Shown here piece by piece: positions 43,438 through 51,264 of a stretch of 53,906 nucleotides of DNA (its first letter is position 1; each line of letters begins with the position of its first letter). The DNA is from CAVRZY01 sp963725415 (GTDB taxonomy: Bacteria; Acidobacteriota; Terriglobia; Bryobacterales; Bryobacteraceae). The translations under genes and the position numbers were made by a program. The notes beneath the pieces are model-generated. The model worked only from the letters and a program-made list of their open reading frames with translations. It was not told the DNA's origin and did no database searches. The stretch is taken from assembly GCA_963725415.1 (NCBI GenBank), contig CAVRZY010000196.1:1-53906 (forward strand), written 5' to 3'.

Positions 43438-44935
43438 CGTCGAGGGCTTCGAGGCCGGCCTTTTCCATGGCGGCGCGCGGGGCGGTTTGGCCGGTCCAGA
43501 GCTCGAACTGCCGGGCGGCCTGTTCGAGGAACATGCGGATTCCGGGGATGACAGCCTTGCCCTGGGCGCGGGCGCGGCGGATCAGCAGGGTCTCGACGGG
43601 GTTGTAGACCATGTCGAAGACCACATCCGCGGGAATGCAGTCCTCGAAGAAGCACTCCTCGACGTTAGGGAACATGCCTAGCGGAGTGGCATGGACCAGT
43701 CCGTCGAAGTGGCGCGAGTTCAAGTTCTCCTGGAGCAGCGGCTCGGCCCCGCAAGCCCTGGCCAGTGCGCGCACGCGATCGGGATTGCGGCCCACGATGG
43801 AGACGCGAGCGCCGGCCTCGGTGAGAGCGAAGGCGGCGCTGCGGGCCGCCCCGCCGTTGCCCACTAGCAGGATCGAGGCGCCGGGCAGGCGGAGATGCGA
43901 TTCCAGCGGCGCCCTGACCGCCTCGGCGTCCGTGTTGGCGCCCCGCCAGCGGCCTGCCTTCCGCCACACCGTGTTGACTGCGCCGATCCTCCGCGCCAGC
44001 GGATCGACTATGTCCAGGTAGCGCAGGATCTTCTGCTTGTGAGGAATGGTCACGCTGAATCCGGCAATGGGCAGTTTCTCGGCCAGGGTGACGAAATCCT
44101 TCAGTTGCGGCGCCTGCACCAAGAAGGGCAGGTAGACCGCGCTGGTGCGCCGGGATTGAAAGGCGCGATTGTGGACGGCCGGCGAAATGGAGTGCCGCAC
44201 CGGGTCGGCGATGACGCCATAGATCTTGGCGGATCTGGCGAGTCTCTCGATTCGGTAGAGCTGCCGGAGCTGCCGGGCGCAGACCTGTCCTGCGGCCGTG
44301 CCTTCGGCCGTGCTGGGCGTGGCGTAGGTGTACAGGCCTCCGAACATGGTGGAGAGCACGCGGGAAGGGAAACCTAGCTCGCCCATGGCCAGCGGGATCA
44401 CCGGGACGCGCGGGTGCAGCCGGGCCAGCGACAGAACGCGGTAGTTGTCGGAGGGCTTGCGGGCTGTGGTCACCAGCTTGTAGCCGTCGGCGGGAATGCG
44501 CATCATGCGCCGTAGCACCACCTCCATGGCCGGAGTGCCCTCGAAATTGTGGTAGGAGAGAATCAAACGGGCCCGCGCGCGAAGACTCTCCAGCTTGGGG
44601 CCGGCTACTTCAGCGGTTTCGATTTCCACATCCACGGCGGCTGCGCCCGCATTAATGGCGTCGTCCAGCAACTGGAACTGCTCTTCCACGCTGCCGTTGA
44701 ACTTGCCGTGGTGCTGATGGCGGCGGCAGGTGGCCAGGACGGTGCACTCCGCATGGGCCTTCAGGAAACGCTGGATGGCCTTGATGCCTTGTTTGGGATG
44801 CTCCAGGTGATCCAGCCGGAACTCCAGAAAAGTCTCGCCCGATTCGACCTCGCGCCGCGCGTGCTCGAGAAGCTTGTCAGCGTCGGTAAATCCCAGCGCG
44901 ATGCAGATGCGGGGCAGTGAATCGAGCAGTGGCAT
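43412..44935 (-). CDS. aroDE: bifunctional 3-dehydroquinate dehydratase / shikimate dehydrogenase
   Basis: A 507-residue fusion. The N-terminal half is type I dehydroquinase: FLEFRLDHLEHPKQG, LATCRRHQHHGKFNGS, the Schiff-base Lys in DGYKLVTTARKPSDN, and MGELGFPSRVLSTMFGG. The C-terminal half is AroE: YGVIADPVRHSISPAVHNRA, SVTIPHKQKILRYLD, GAVNTVWRKAGRWRGANTDA and VGNGGAARSAAFALTEAG. It performs steps three and four of the shikimate pathway; aroB is at 19887. The frame opens at 45097, but ATG 44935 (MPLLDSLPRICIAL) starts the dehydroquinase. The C-terminus (ALDVSRQGAKK) comes from the repeat. Confidence 0.95.
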   Translation of the reverse strand: MPLLDSLPRICIALGFTDADKLLEHARREVESGETFLEFRLDHLEHPKQGIKAIQRFLKAHAECTVLATCRRHQHHGKFNGSVEEQFQLLDDAINAGAAAVDVEIETAEVAGPKLESLRARARLILSYHNFEGTPAMEVVLRRMMRIPADGYKLVTTARKPSDNYRVLSLARLHPRVPVIPLAMGELGFPSRVLSTMFGGLYTYATPSTAEGTAAGQVCARQLRQLYRIERLARSAKIYGVIADPVRHSISPAVHNRAFQSRRTSAVYLPFLVQAPQLKDFVTLAEKLPIAGFSVTIPHKQKILRYLDIVDPLARRIGAVNTVWRKAGRWRGANTDAEAVRAPLESHLRLPGASILLVGNGGAARSAAFALTEAGARVSIVGRNPDRVRALARACGAEPLLQENLNSRHFDGLVHATPLGMFPNVEECFFEDCIPADVVFDMVYNPVETLLIRRARAQGKAVIPGIRMFLEQAARQFELWTGQTAPRAAMEKAGLEALDVSRQGAKK

Positions 44936-45029
44936 GAGTCGAGCGACCTTAGAATAACACAACGCGGCGTGGCCGCAACCGAACAACTGAGGGAGCGGCG
45001 GACGCGGGCGGAGAAGCCGTGTCGGGGAG

Positions 45030-45098
45030 ATTGACGATTGTAGGATTGACGATTGACGATTGCTGTACCGGGCGCCGCGGGACACTCCAATCGTCAAT
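45030..45098. repeat. ATTGACGATT repeat cluster
   Basis: Direct copies at 45030-45039, 45045-45054 and 45052-45061, and one inverted copy at 45089-45098, giving a hairpin-capable arrangement in the deoC-aroDE gap. The inverted copy contains the stop codon of deoC. Confidence 0.85.
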
Positions 45099-45822
45099 GA
45101 CTCGCCGGTGGGTGCTGGAGGCGGATTTTCCAGTCTTCGAGGATGGTCACGGTGGCGGTGGCGCCGAAGCGGGAGCAGCCGGCCTGGTAGACTTCGATGG
45201 CCTTATCGAGCGTGCGCACGCCGCCGGCCGCCTTGATCTTGACATTGGGACCGGCGTGCGCGCGCATCAGGCGCAGATCCTCAAGCGTGGCGCCGCTGGG
45301 CGCGAAGCCGGTCGAGGTCTTCACGTAATCCACTCCGGCGCGCGTGGAGATCTTCGAGGCCACGATCTTCAGTTCGTCGGTCAGGTAGGCGTTCTCGAAG
45401 ATGACTTTCAGGATGGCGCCGGGCTGGTGACAGGCCTCGGCCATCTGGGCCAGCTCGGTCTCGATGTACTGGAATTGGCGCGAGATCAACTTGCCGATGT
45501 TGATCACCATGTCGATTTCCCTGGCCCCGCGCCGCAACAGGTCGCGCGCTTCGTAGAGCTTGACGCTGGTGGTGGAGGAGCCGTGCGGAAAGCCGACCAC
45601 GCTGCCGACGGGGACGGCGCTGTCCTTCATCCATTGGACTGCCAGATCGACGTCGGCGGGCCGCACCGTCACGGTGGCGACGTTGTACTGCCGGGCGATC
45701 CGGCAACCTTCGAAGACTTGCTCTTCGCTGAGCTCGGGCCGCAGCAGCGAGTGATCGATCATCTTGGCGAGGTCTTCGTAAGTGACTAGCGGCGGTCTGG
45801 TCTGTTCCCAACCCTGATCCAT
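45094..45822 (-). CDS. deoC: deoxyribose-phosphate aldolase
   Basis: A 242-residue class I aldolase that cleaves 2-deoxyribose-5-phosphate in nucleoside breakdown. Motifs: MIDHSLLRPELSEEQVFEGC, VTVRPADVDLAVQWM, GSVVGFPHGSSTTSVKLYEA, AREIDMVINIGKL, the Schiff-base Lys in GVDYVKTSTGFAPSGAT and KIKAAGGVRTLDKA. ATG 45822 with GGGGGA upstream is preferred to the in-frame ATG four codons earlier. The stop lies in an ATTGACGATT repeat. aroDE follows in the same direction after about 160 bases. Confidence 0.95.
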   Translation of the reverse strand: MDQGWEQTRPPLVTYEDLAKMIDHSLLRPELSEEQVFEGCRIARQYNVATVTVRPADVDLAVQWMKDSAVPVGSVVGFPHGSSTTSVKLYEARDLLRRGAREIDMVINIGKLISRQFQYIETELAQMAEACHQPGAILKVIFENAYLTDELKIVASKISTRAGVDYVKTSTGFAPSGATLEDLRLMRAHAGPNVKIKAAGGVRTLDKAIEVYQAGCSRFGATATVTILEDWKIRLQHPPASH

Positions 45823-45882
45823 AAGGTCCCCCAATGTCTCAATTGCGTTCGCGCCTGCCTGGCGCGACGGCGGTCCGGAGGG

Positions 45883-46770
45883 CTACTTCTTCTTGCTGCG
45901 CTTGGTGGAGGTGGGGCTGACCGACAAGCCCATGGCCCTCAACTGAGCTCTGGCTTTGGAGGCCAGTTCGGAACTGGGCGACAGGCTGTTCAACTCGCGG
46001 AACTGCTCCGCTCCCTTCATGCGCTGCCCCATCTTCACCAGGGTCTGGCCCTTCATGTACATGGCGTCCAGAGTCTTGTTGTTCTGGGGATACTTCTCCA
46101 ATACCAGGTCGAAGGCTTTCAGAGCACCCTCGGGGTCTCCGCGCCGATAGAAGATTTCGCCGATGTAGAACTGGGCGTTGGGCGCCATTTCGGTGTTGCC
46201 GAAGTACTTCAGGTAGTCGGTGAACTCCTGCAGGGCCATGTCGTAGCTGGCGCTGTCCTTGTCGCGCATGGCATTGGCGTAAAGGGACTCGGCGGAGACC
46301 CCTGGAGGAGGGGCGCCTGGGCCGCCAGCACCGGCCGGGGGCGGAGGAGGCGCCTGCATCACCTTGACCGTGTTGCCGAGGTCCACGATCCTCTGCTCGA
46401 GCTTGCCCAGGCGCGAGTTGACATCCGCCAGCGAAGCCTGGACGCCCTGGAACTCGGAGGCCATCTGATCGACCTTGGAGCCGATCCCGGCGACCGGCCC
46501 CACCAGACTGCTAGCCTGCTCCCTGAGACGGTCTCGAACGCCGCTGTCCAGCACCGCCACGGCGGTGTTCGCCTTGTTGATGCTGTCCAGGGCCTGCTGG
46601 ACCAGGATGGTCAGGCCGGCCATCTTTTCATCCACCGAGCGCTGAATGGTGCGCACCTGGTCCTGGAGCAGCGCCACGTCACGCTGCAACTCGACGTATT
46701 CCTTCCTCTGCGCGGAAGAAAAGAACGGACATACCAGCAGCAGAATCAGCAACAGCCGCAATAGTTTCAT
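45883..46770 (-). CDS. cpoB: Tol-Pal system protein CpoB/YbgF
   Basis: A 295-residue periplasmic protein: signal peptide LLRLLLILLLVCPFFSSA, a coiled-coil region (VELQRDVALLQDQVRTIQRS) that trimerises YbgF-type proteins, a proline-rich linker (APPPPPAGAGG) and TPR repeats (SASYDMALQEFTDYLKYFGN, ALKAFDLVLEKYPQNNKTL). It links Tol-Pal constriction to peptidoglycan synthesis in better-known species. Last gene of the tol-pal run; a basic tail TKRSKKK is present. Confidence 0.9.
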   Translation of the reverse strand: MKLLRLLLILLLVCPFFSSAQRKEYVELQRDVALLQDQVRTIQRSVDEKMAGLTILVQQALDSINKANTAVAVLDSGVRDRLREQASSLVGPVAGIGSKVDQMASEFQGVQASLADVNSRLGKLEQRIVDLGNTVKVMQAPPPPPAGAGGPGAPPPGVSAESLYANAMRDKDSASYDMALQEFTDYLKYFGNTEMAPNAQFYIGEIFYRRGDPEGALKAFDLVLEKYPQNNKTLDAMYMKGQTLVKMGQRMKGAEQFRELNSLSPSSELASKARAQLRAMGLSVSPTSTKRSKKK

Positions 46771-46873
46771 TTGCTCACCTCACGAACGACAAAAGAGGAG
46801 CGCAGAGACGGCGCGAGCGGGGTGCCCGCCCGCGCGCTTCGCTGCTCCAACACTAGCGACTAGCAGCCGCTCA

Positions 46874-47650
46874 TCACTGAGCCGAGAAGTGCGCCCGGCG
46901 ATTCTTCTGCCAGCAGTCCTCGTTGGACTCGGTACACTGGGGCCGTTCTTTGCCGTAACTGATGGTCTTCAGGCGGTCGGCTGAAACGCCCAGTTGTACC
47001 AGGAAGTCCCTGGCCGCGCTGGCGCGCCGATCCCCCAGGCCGAGGTTGTATTCCGCCGAGCCGCGTTCGTCGCAGTGACCCTCCATGACCACCGTGGAGC
47101 CAGGAAGGTCCTGGAAGATCCTCTTCAAGGCATCGGCGTTCCTGGTGAGGGTGGCGCGGGCGTCCTCGCGAATGTCGCTCTTGTCGAAGTCGAAAAAGGC
47201 GTCCTGGACATCGCTAGCCAGCAGGTCGCTGAGCGAGCGTTTAGGGGGCGGAGGCGGCGGCGGCGGTGGCGGTGGAACCGTCACGGTGACCGTAGCGGTC
47301 TCGGTAGCCGTCCCTCCCGGCCCTTTGGCGGTCAGCGTGTAGGTGGTAGTGTTGCTGGGGAACACCTGCCGGCTGCCTCGGGCAGCCACGGCGCCGATGC
47401 CCGGGCCGATGCTGGCGTCGGTTGCATCGCTGGCATTCCAGCGCAGCGTGGCCGACTGCCCACGCTCGATGGTGCTTGGTTCTGCGGTAAACAGGGAAAT
47501 GCTGGGCGCCTTGGGTGGCGGCGGTAGCGCTTCCACCTTGGGCGGCGGGGGCGGGGGCGGGGGCGGGGGTGGAACCTTCTTCTTGCAGCCTGCCACCACC
47601 AACAGCAGAGACAACGCTAGCACTACGGTACTGATCTTTCGTTTGCTCAT
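46874..47650 (-). CDS. pal: peptidoglycan-associated lipoprotein with extra Ig-like domain
   Basis: A 258-residue lipoprotein. The leader ends LLLVVAGC (lipobox), followed by a polyproline run, an Ig-like domain (SISLFTAEPSTIERGQSATL, TYTLTAKGPGGTATETATV), a second polyproline run and the OmpA/Pal domain (FFDFDKSDIREDARATLTRN, VVMEGHCDERGSAEYNLGLG, GKERPQC). The Pal domain binds peptidoglycan and anchors the outer membrane. ATG 47650 follows AGGAGG at about eleven bases; the frame opens at 47833. Classical Pal lacks the middle domain and is about 170 residues. Confidence 0.92.
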   Translation of the reverse strand: MSKRKISTVVLALSLLLVVAGCKKKVPPPPPPPPPPPKVEALPPPPKAPSISLFTAEPSTIERGQSATLRWNASDATDASIGPGIGAVAARGSRQVFPSNTTTYTLTAKGPGGTATETATVTVTVPPPPPPPPPPPKRSLSDLLASDVQDAFFDFDKSDIREDARATLTRNADALKRIFQDLPGSTVVMEGHCDERGSAEYNLGLGDRRASAARDFLVQLGVSADRLKTISYGKERPQCTESNEDCWQKNRRAHFSAQ

Positions 47651-47702
47651 CCTGAACTTCGCCTCCTGGGTTCTGGGAAAGTCCCTACTCTTCAATTTAC
47701 CT

Positions 47703-49091
47703 CTATTTGCCCCACACCGGCATGGTGTTTTGGCCCTGTGTGGTGAGCTGGTGGAGCTGGGTCCCATCGGCCAGCATGGTCCAGATCTGTTCAGAACCGC
47801 TGCGGTTCGACGAGAAAGCCAGGTGCCGGCCATCCGGGGCCCAACTGGGATTTTCGTTGCGTCCGGCGCCGTATGTCAACTGATTGTAGGTGCGCGTTCC
47901 GACGTCCATGACGAAGAGATTGAAGTTGCCGGGAGCGTAGCCCCGCGTCCAGGCGAAGGCGATATGTTGGGCGTCGGGGTGCCAGGCGGGGTTGGAAGCC
48001 TGGCCCTCCCCGCTGGTCAAGCGCTCGACGTCCGCTCCCTCCATGTTCATACGATAAATCTGCTGGGGACCCGAGCGCCCGGTAACAAACACGATCTCGG
48101 CCCCCGTTTTGGGATTCACCTTGGGCTCGACCTCGATGGCCCGCACCCTGGAAATGCGCCGCAAGCCGCTGCCGTCGAGGTTGGCGATATGGATCTGGGC
48201 CCACCCGTCCACGGAGGCCGAAAACACGATCTGCTTGCCGTCCGGAGTGAACTCCGGGGTCCCGACCATCGGCGAAACTGGATTATAGAAGGGCAAGCGC
48301 CTGCCGGTCTCCAATGAGTGTACAAATATACCAGGATTAACCTTGGCGTAGGTAGTAAAGGCGAGCTTGGTGCCGTCCAGGGAGACCGCCGGGGTCGTGC
48401 AGATGGATCGGTACATAGTGAGCTGCTTCTGATTGGCGCCGTCGGGATCCATCGACCAGATCTCTTTGATGCCCTTGCCGGTGCGGGTGGAGACAAAGTA
48501 GATCTTAGTACCCGCCAGACTGGCGCCGCCGAACTGCTTGAGGATGTCGGCGGCGAACTCGTGCGCCACCTTGCGGGCACCCTCCTCGCCCAGGGGCCCC
48601 AGGTAGGTCTTGCCGAAGACTTGGGCGTTGGAGAGGTCGGCCTGTGTGACGTTGTAGAGCCAGCCACGCAGCACGAACTGGTCGAGTTGAACGGCCGTGT
48701 AGCCGAAGGCCAGGTAGTTGGCGCTGACCGGAGGACCGGACCAGTCGGTCAGCCAGGGCCCCTGGCGAATGGGCGGGGGCGGGGGCGCGCCGCGGCGGGC
48801 TGGGGGCGCCGGTCGTGGCGGGCGAAAATCCTCCGGCCGCTGTGGCACTTCCAAGGGGTACAGGCTCTTGGGCAGCATCTTGAACAGGCCGGAGCTGTCC
48901 AGATCGTTCCACAGCGTGCGGTTGAAGGCGTCCATGAAACGCTGCGCCTCGCCGGCGCCCCGAAAATCCGGGACCGCGATGGCCACGCGTTCCCCCTTGG
49001 TGATCTTGATGATCACATCGCTTTGCTGAGCGGCCACCAGCGCCAGAGCCGTGGCCACGCACCAGCCGAACCATCGACTTTTGTGTGTCAT
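47703..49091 (-). CDS. tolB: Tol-Pal system protein TolB
   Basis: A 462-residue periplasmic protein. Signal peptide WFGWCVATALALVAA, then the TolB N-domain (ERVAIAVPDFRGAGEAQRFM, NDLDSSGLFKMLPKSLY) interrupted by a proline-rich stretch, and a six-bladed beta-propeller with repeats such as GTPEFTPDGKQIVFSASVDG and NPSWAPDGRHLAFSSNRSGS. It binds Pal. ATG 49091 overlaps the tolA stop (ATGA), so it is coupled. The N-domain is the same fold seen in the two kinases. Confidence 0.94.
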   Translation of the reverse strand: MTHKSRWFGWCVATALALVAAQQSDVIIKITKGERVAIAVPDFRGAGEAQRFMDAFNRTLWNDLDSSGLFKMLPKSLYPLEVPQRPEDFRPPRPAPPARRGAPPPPPIRQGPWLTDWSGPPVSANYLAFGYTAVQLDQFVLRGWLYNVTQADLSNAQVFGKTYLGPLGEEGARKVAHEFAADILKQFGGASLAGTKIYFVSTRTGKGIKEIWSMDPDGANQKQLTMYRSICTTPAVSLDGTKLAFTTYAKVNPGIFVHSLETGRRLPFYNPVSPMVGTPEFTPDGKQIVFSASVDGWAQIHIANLDGSGLRRISRVRAIEVEPKVNPKTGAEIVFVTGRSGPQQIYRMNMEGADVERLTSGEGQASNPAWHPDAQHIAFAWTRGYAPGNFNLFVMDVGTRTYNQLTYGAGRNENPSWAPDGRHLAFSSNRSGSEQIWTMLADGTQLHQLTTQGQNTMPVWGK

Positions 49092-49882
49092 CGTTTCAAC
49101 TGAAACCAGAACTCAATCCGGGCGCTGTCGCGCTCGTATTCCGCAGGCAAGGGCGGGAAGGGGCTGGTGTCATAGATGGCGCGCTGGGCGGAACGATCCA
49201 GGGCCAGGTTCCCGCTGCCCTGCACGATCCGCACCTCACGAATGGAACCGTTTCGGAGAAGGTCAAAGGTCACGATGACCGGAGGCGCGGTCTGGAGCCG
49301 GGCGTCCACGTCGTCGGTGCGCCACTTCTGCGCCACCCGCTGCTCGAGCAGATCGCGATACCAGCCGAAGCGGCTGCCGAAGGCCCCGCCCGGTCCCAGC
49401 CCCACCCCTCCGGTCCCGGTCTGCGCGCCGTACATGGGCGAAGAGAGCGCCTGGCCTACGCTGCTGTAGAGCTGGTTGGGTCTTTCCGGACTCAGGGAGC
49501 GGTAGAGCTGCCGGTTTCTGGCAAATTGCGATTCCCGCCGCAGGGCCTTGCGCCCGCGGATGGCAATGGCGTTCGGCTCGGGGGCCGGCGCCGTTTTCCT
49601 CGCTGCGGGCTTGGGCGGCCGGGGGACCCGGGATTCGGTGTCGTCGGCCAACGGATTGGCGGCTCCCGCCCGATAGGGCAGGGGGATCTGCCGGACCGGG
49701 GTGATGCCCACGCTTCCGCCGCCCCCCAGCGCGCGGGGATTTCCCCACAACACTCCCATGCGCCCGCCGGCCGAGTTGTACAGCGCCAGGGAAGCGAACA
49801 GGAGCGCGTGCATGGCAAGGGAACCCAGCAGAGGCTTGCGCAGCGACTCTCGCTCTTCCAATATGTCTACGTGCGTCGCCAT
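49088..49882 (-). CDS. tolA: TonB C-terminal domain protein acting as TolA
   Basis: A 264-residue inner-membrane protein: one membrane helix (LLGSLAMHALLFASLALYNS, residues about 19-38), a basic, proline-rich periplasmic stretch, and a C-terminal TonB/TolA domain (PPVIVTFDLLRNGSIREVRI, LALDRSAQRAIYDTSPFPPL). Position between tolR and tolB supports the TolA role. ATG 49882 abuts the tolR stop exactly. Much shorter than E. coli TolA (421). Confidence 0.87.
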   Translation of the reverse strand: MATHVDILEERESLRKPLLGSLAMHALLFASLALYNSAGGRMGVLWGNPRALGGGGSVGITPVRQIPLPYRAGAANPLADDTESRVPRPPKPAARKTAPAPEPNAIAIRGRKALRRESQFARNRQLYRSLSPERPNQLYSSVGQALSSPMYGAQTGTGGVGLGPGGAFGSRFGWYRDLLEQRVAQKWRTDDVDARLQTAPPVIVTFDLLRNGSIREVRIVQGSGNLALDRSAQRAIYDTSPFPPLPAEYERDSARIEFWFQLKR

Positions 49883-50332
49883 TTACCGCCGCTTTATCCT
49901 GTCCGCCTCGTCTTCCGGCTTGGTGACCACGTTCACCGGGATCTTGGCTTCGCCCAAGACGCTGATGACCTGCACCGCCACGTCCCAGATGGCCTCCTTG
50001 TCGGCGCGCAGGTAGACCCCTTTCACCGCTCCGAATCTCTTGCGCACCTCCCCGGGCAGCTCGTTGATGTTGACTCCTGTGTCGTTCAGATACAGCGAGC
50101 CACTTTTGGTCACGGTGATCACGGGCAGCTCCTGTGCGCTGTCCTTCACCTGCCTGACCTTGGGCACCTCGACCTCCAGCCCGAACTCCATGACATGTGC
50201 GGTCAGCATGAAGATCACCAGCAACACCAGCACCACATCGACCAGGGGGACGATGTTGATGTCCGACATGGCCGAAATGCCGCGGAAGCGGCTGCGACCG
50301 GGAAACGAACCGCCATTGTAGGAGAAGGCCAT
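49883..50332 (-). CDS. tolR: TolR/ExbD proton-channel subunit
   Basis: A 149-residue protein with a single membrane helix carrying the channel Asp (DINIVPLVDVVLVLLVIFML) and a periplasmic domain (VTKSGSLYLNDTGVNINELP, KGVYLRADKEAIWDVAVQVI). With TolQ it uses proton flow to energise TolA. Its stop abuts tolA and its start is four bases from the tolQ stop, so the order Q-R-A-B is complete. Confidence 0.94.
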   Translation of the reverse strand: MAFSYNGGSFPGRSRFRGISAMSDINIVPLVDVVLVLLVIFMLTAHVMEFGLEVEVPKVRQVKDSAQELPVITVTKSGSLYLNDTGVNINELPGEVRKRFGAVKGVYLRADKEAIWDVAVQVISVLGEAKIPVNVVTKPEDEADRIKRR

Positions 50333-50336
50333 GGAC

Positions 50337-51023
50337 TTAGTCCCCGAGACTCCGCTCGGAGGTATTCAGGAACTCCAGACCGAAGTCCTCCATGCGTGCT
50401 CCGATCTCCCTGACGACGTGCCCGTAGTAGTTGTAGAAAATCGCGGCGGGGATGGCGGCGGCCAGGCCCATAGCGGTGGCGACCAGAGCTTCGGAAATGC
50501 CGGGCGCCACTGCGCGCAGGCTGGCGCTGCCGGCCTGACCCAATCCCTGGAAAGCGTCGATAATGCCCCACACCGTTCCGAACAAGCCGATGAAGGGCGT
50601 GACTGAGGCCGTGGTAGCCAGCCAGTTCATGTTGCGCTCGAGCTTGGCCAGTTCCTCGCTCATGCCGAGCTGGAGGGTGCGCTCCAGGGCGATTTTGTTG
50701 CCCACCGTTCCATGCGACTTAATCTGCCGCGCCACTTCCTCGTAGCCGAAATCGAAGACCGCCGCCAGCGGGCAGGGCCGGTATTGTTCGGCCGCCACGG
50801 CCACCGCATCCAGCCCGTTGGCCTTGCGGAAGGCCCGCAGGAATCGGGCGTTGGCGGTGCGCGCCCGGCTGAACACGATCCATTTCGAAAAAATGATGGC
50901 CCAGGAAGCAATGGAAAAAATCAGGAGGATGATCATCACGGCGAGCGGCAGCGGCTTGGCCCGGCTCACCATTTCCCAAATCGTTACTTGCAGAAGCAGC
51001 GCCGGCGTCACCAGGAGGGTCAA
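50337..51023 (-). CDS. tolQ: TolQ/ExbB proton-channel subunit
   Basis: A 228-residue inner-membrane protein with three membrane segments (LPLAVMIILLIFSIASWAII, NMNWLATTASVTPFIGLFGT with VWGIIDAF, and GISEALVATAMGLAAAIPAA). These are the MotA/TolQ/ExbB channel motifs. The start is TTG 51023, because AAAGGAG lies six bases upstream and no ATG or GTG fits. First gene of the tolQRAB-pal-cpoB run. No other promoter-like box was certain. Confidence 0.93.
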   Translation of the reverse strand: MTLLVTPALLLQVTIWEMVSRAKPLPLAVMIILLIFSIASWAIIFSKWIVFSRARTANARFLRAFRKANGLDAVAVAAEQYRPCPLAAVFDFGYEEVARQIKSHGTVGNKIALERTLQLGMSEELAKLERNMNWLATTASVTPFIGLFGTVWGIIDAFQGLGQAGSASLRAVAPGISEALVATAMGLAAAIPAAIFYNYYGHVVREIGARMEDFGLEFLNTSERSLGD

Positions 51024-51201
51024 TACGTCTCCTTTCCTCTTAGGCTTCTATGATAACCCCCCTAGCTCGCGCCCGTCAGCAAACGGGGCTTGGCCGGGCG
51101 CACCAGAGGCGTCAATGGCGCATCGATCTGATGCGGTCCAGCTCGCGGTTGAACTGGAAAGCGGAGGCGATGTTCACCGGCAATTTCCAGCCCGGGTGAC
51201 G

Positions 51202-51231
51202 CCGGGGACGGTTCCGTCGGTCCCCGGTTTT
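51202..51231 (+). terminator. possible rho-independent terminator hairpin
   Basis: CCGGGGAC and GTCCCCGG (51202-51227) form an 8-bp stem with a 10-base loop, followed by TTTT. It points rightward in the 240-base gap between tolQ and the glycosyltransferase, where no rightward gene ends, so its function is unclear. On the minus strand it would sit 38 bases past the glycosyltransferase stop but without a T-run. Confidence 0.4.
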
Positions 51232-51264
51232 CTGGATGTCTCTTGTTCCGGCGCAGGGCGGCTG

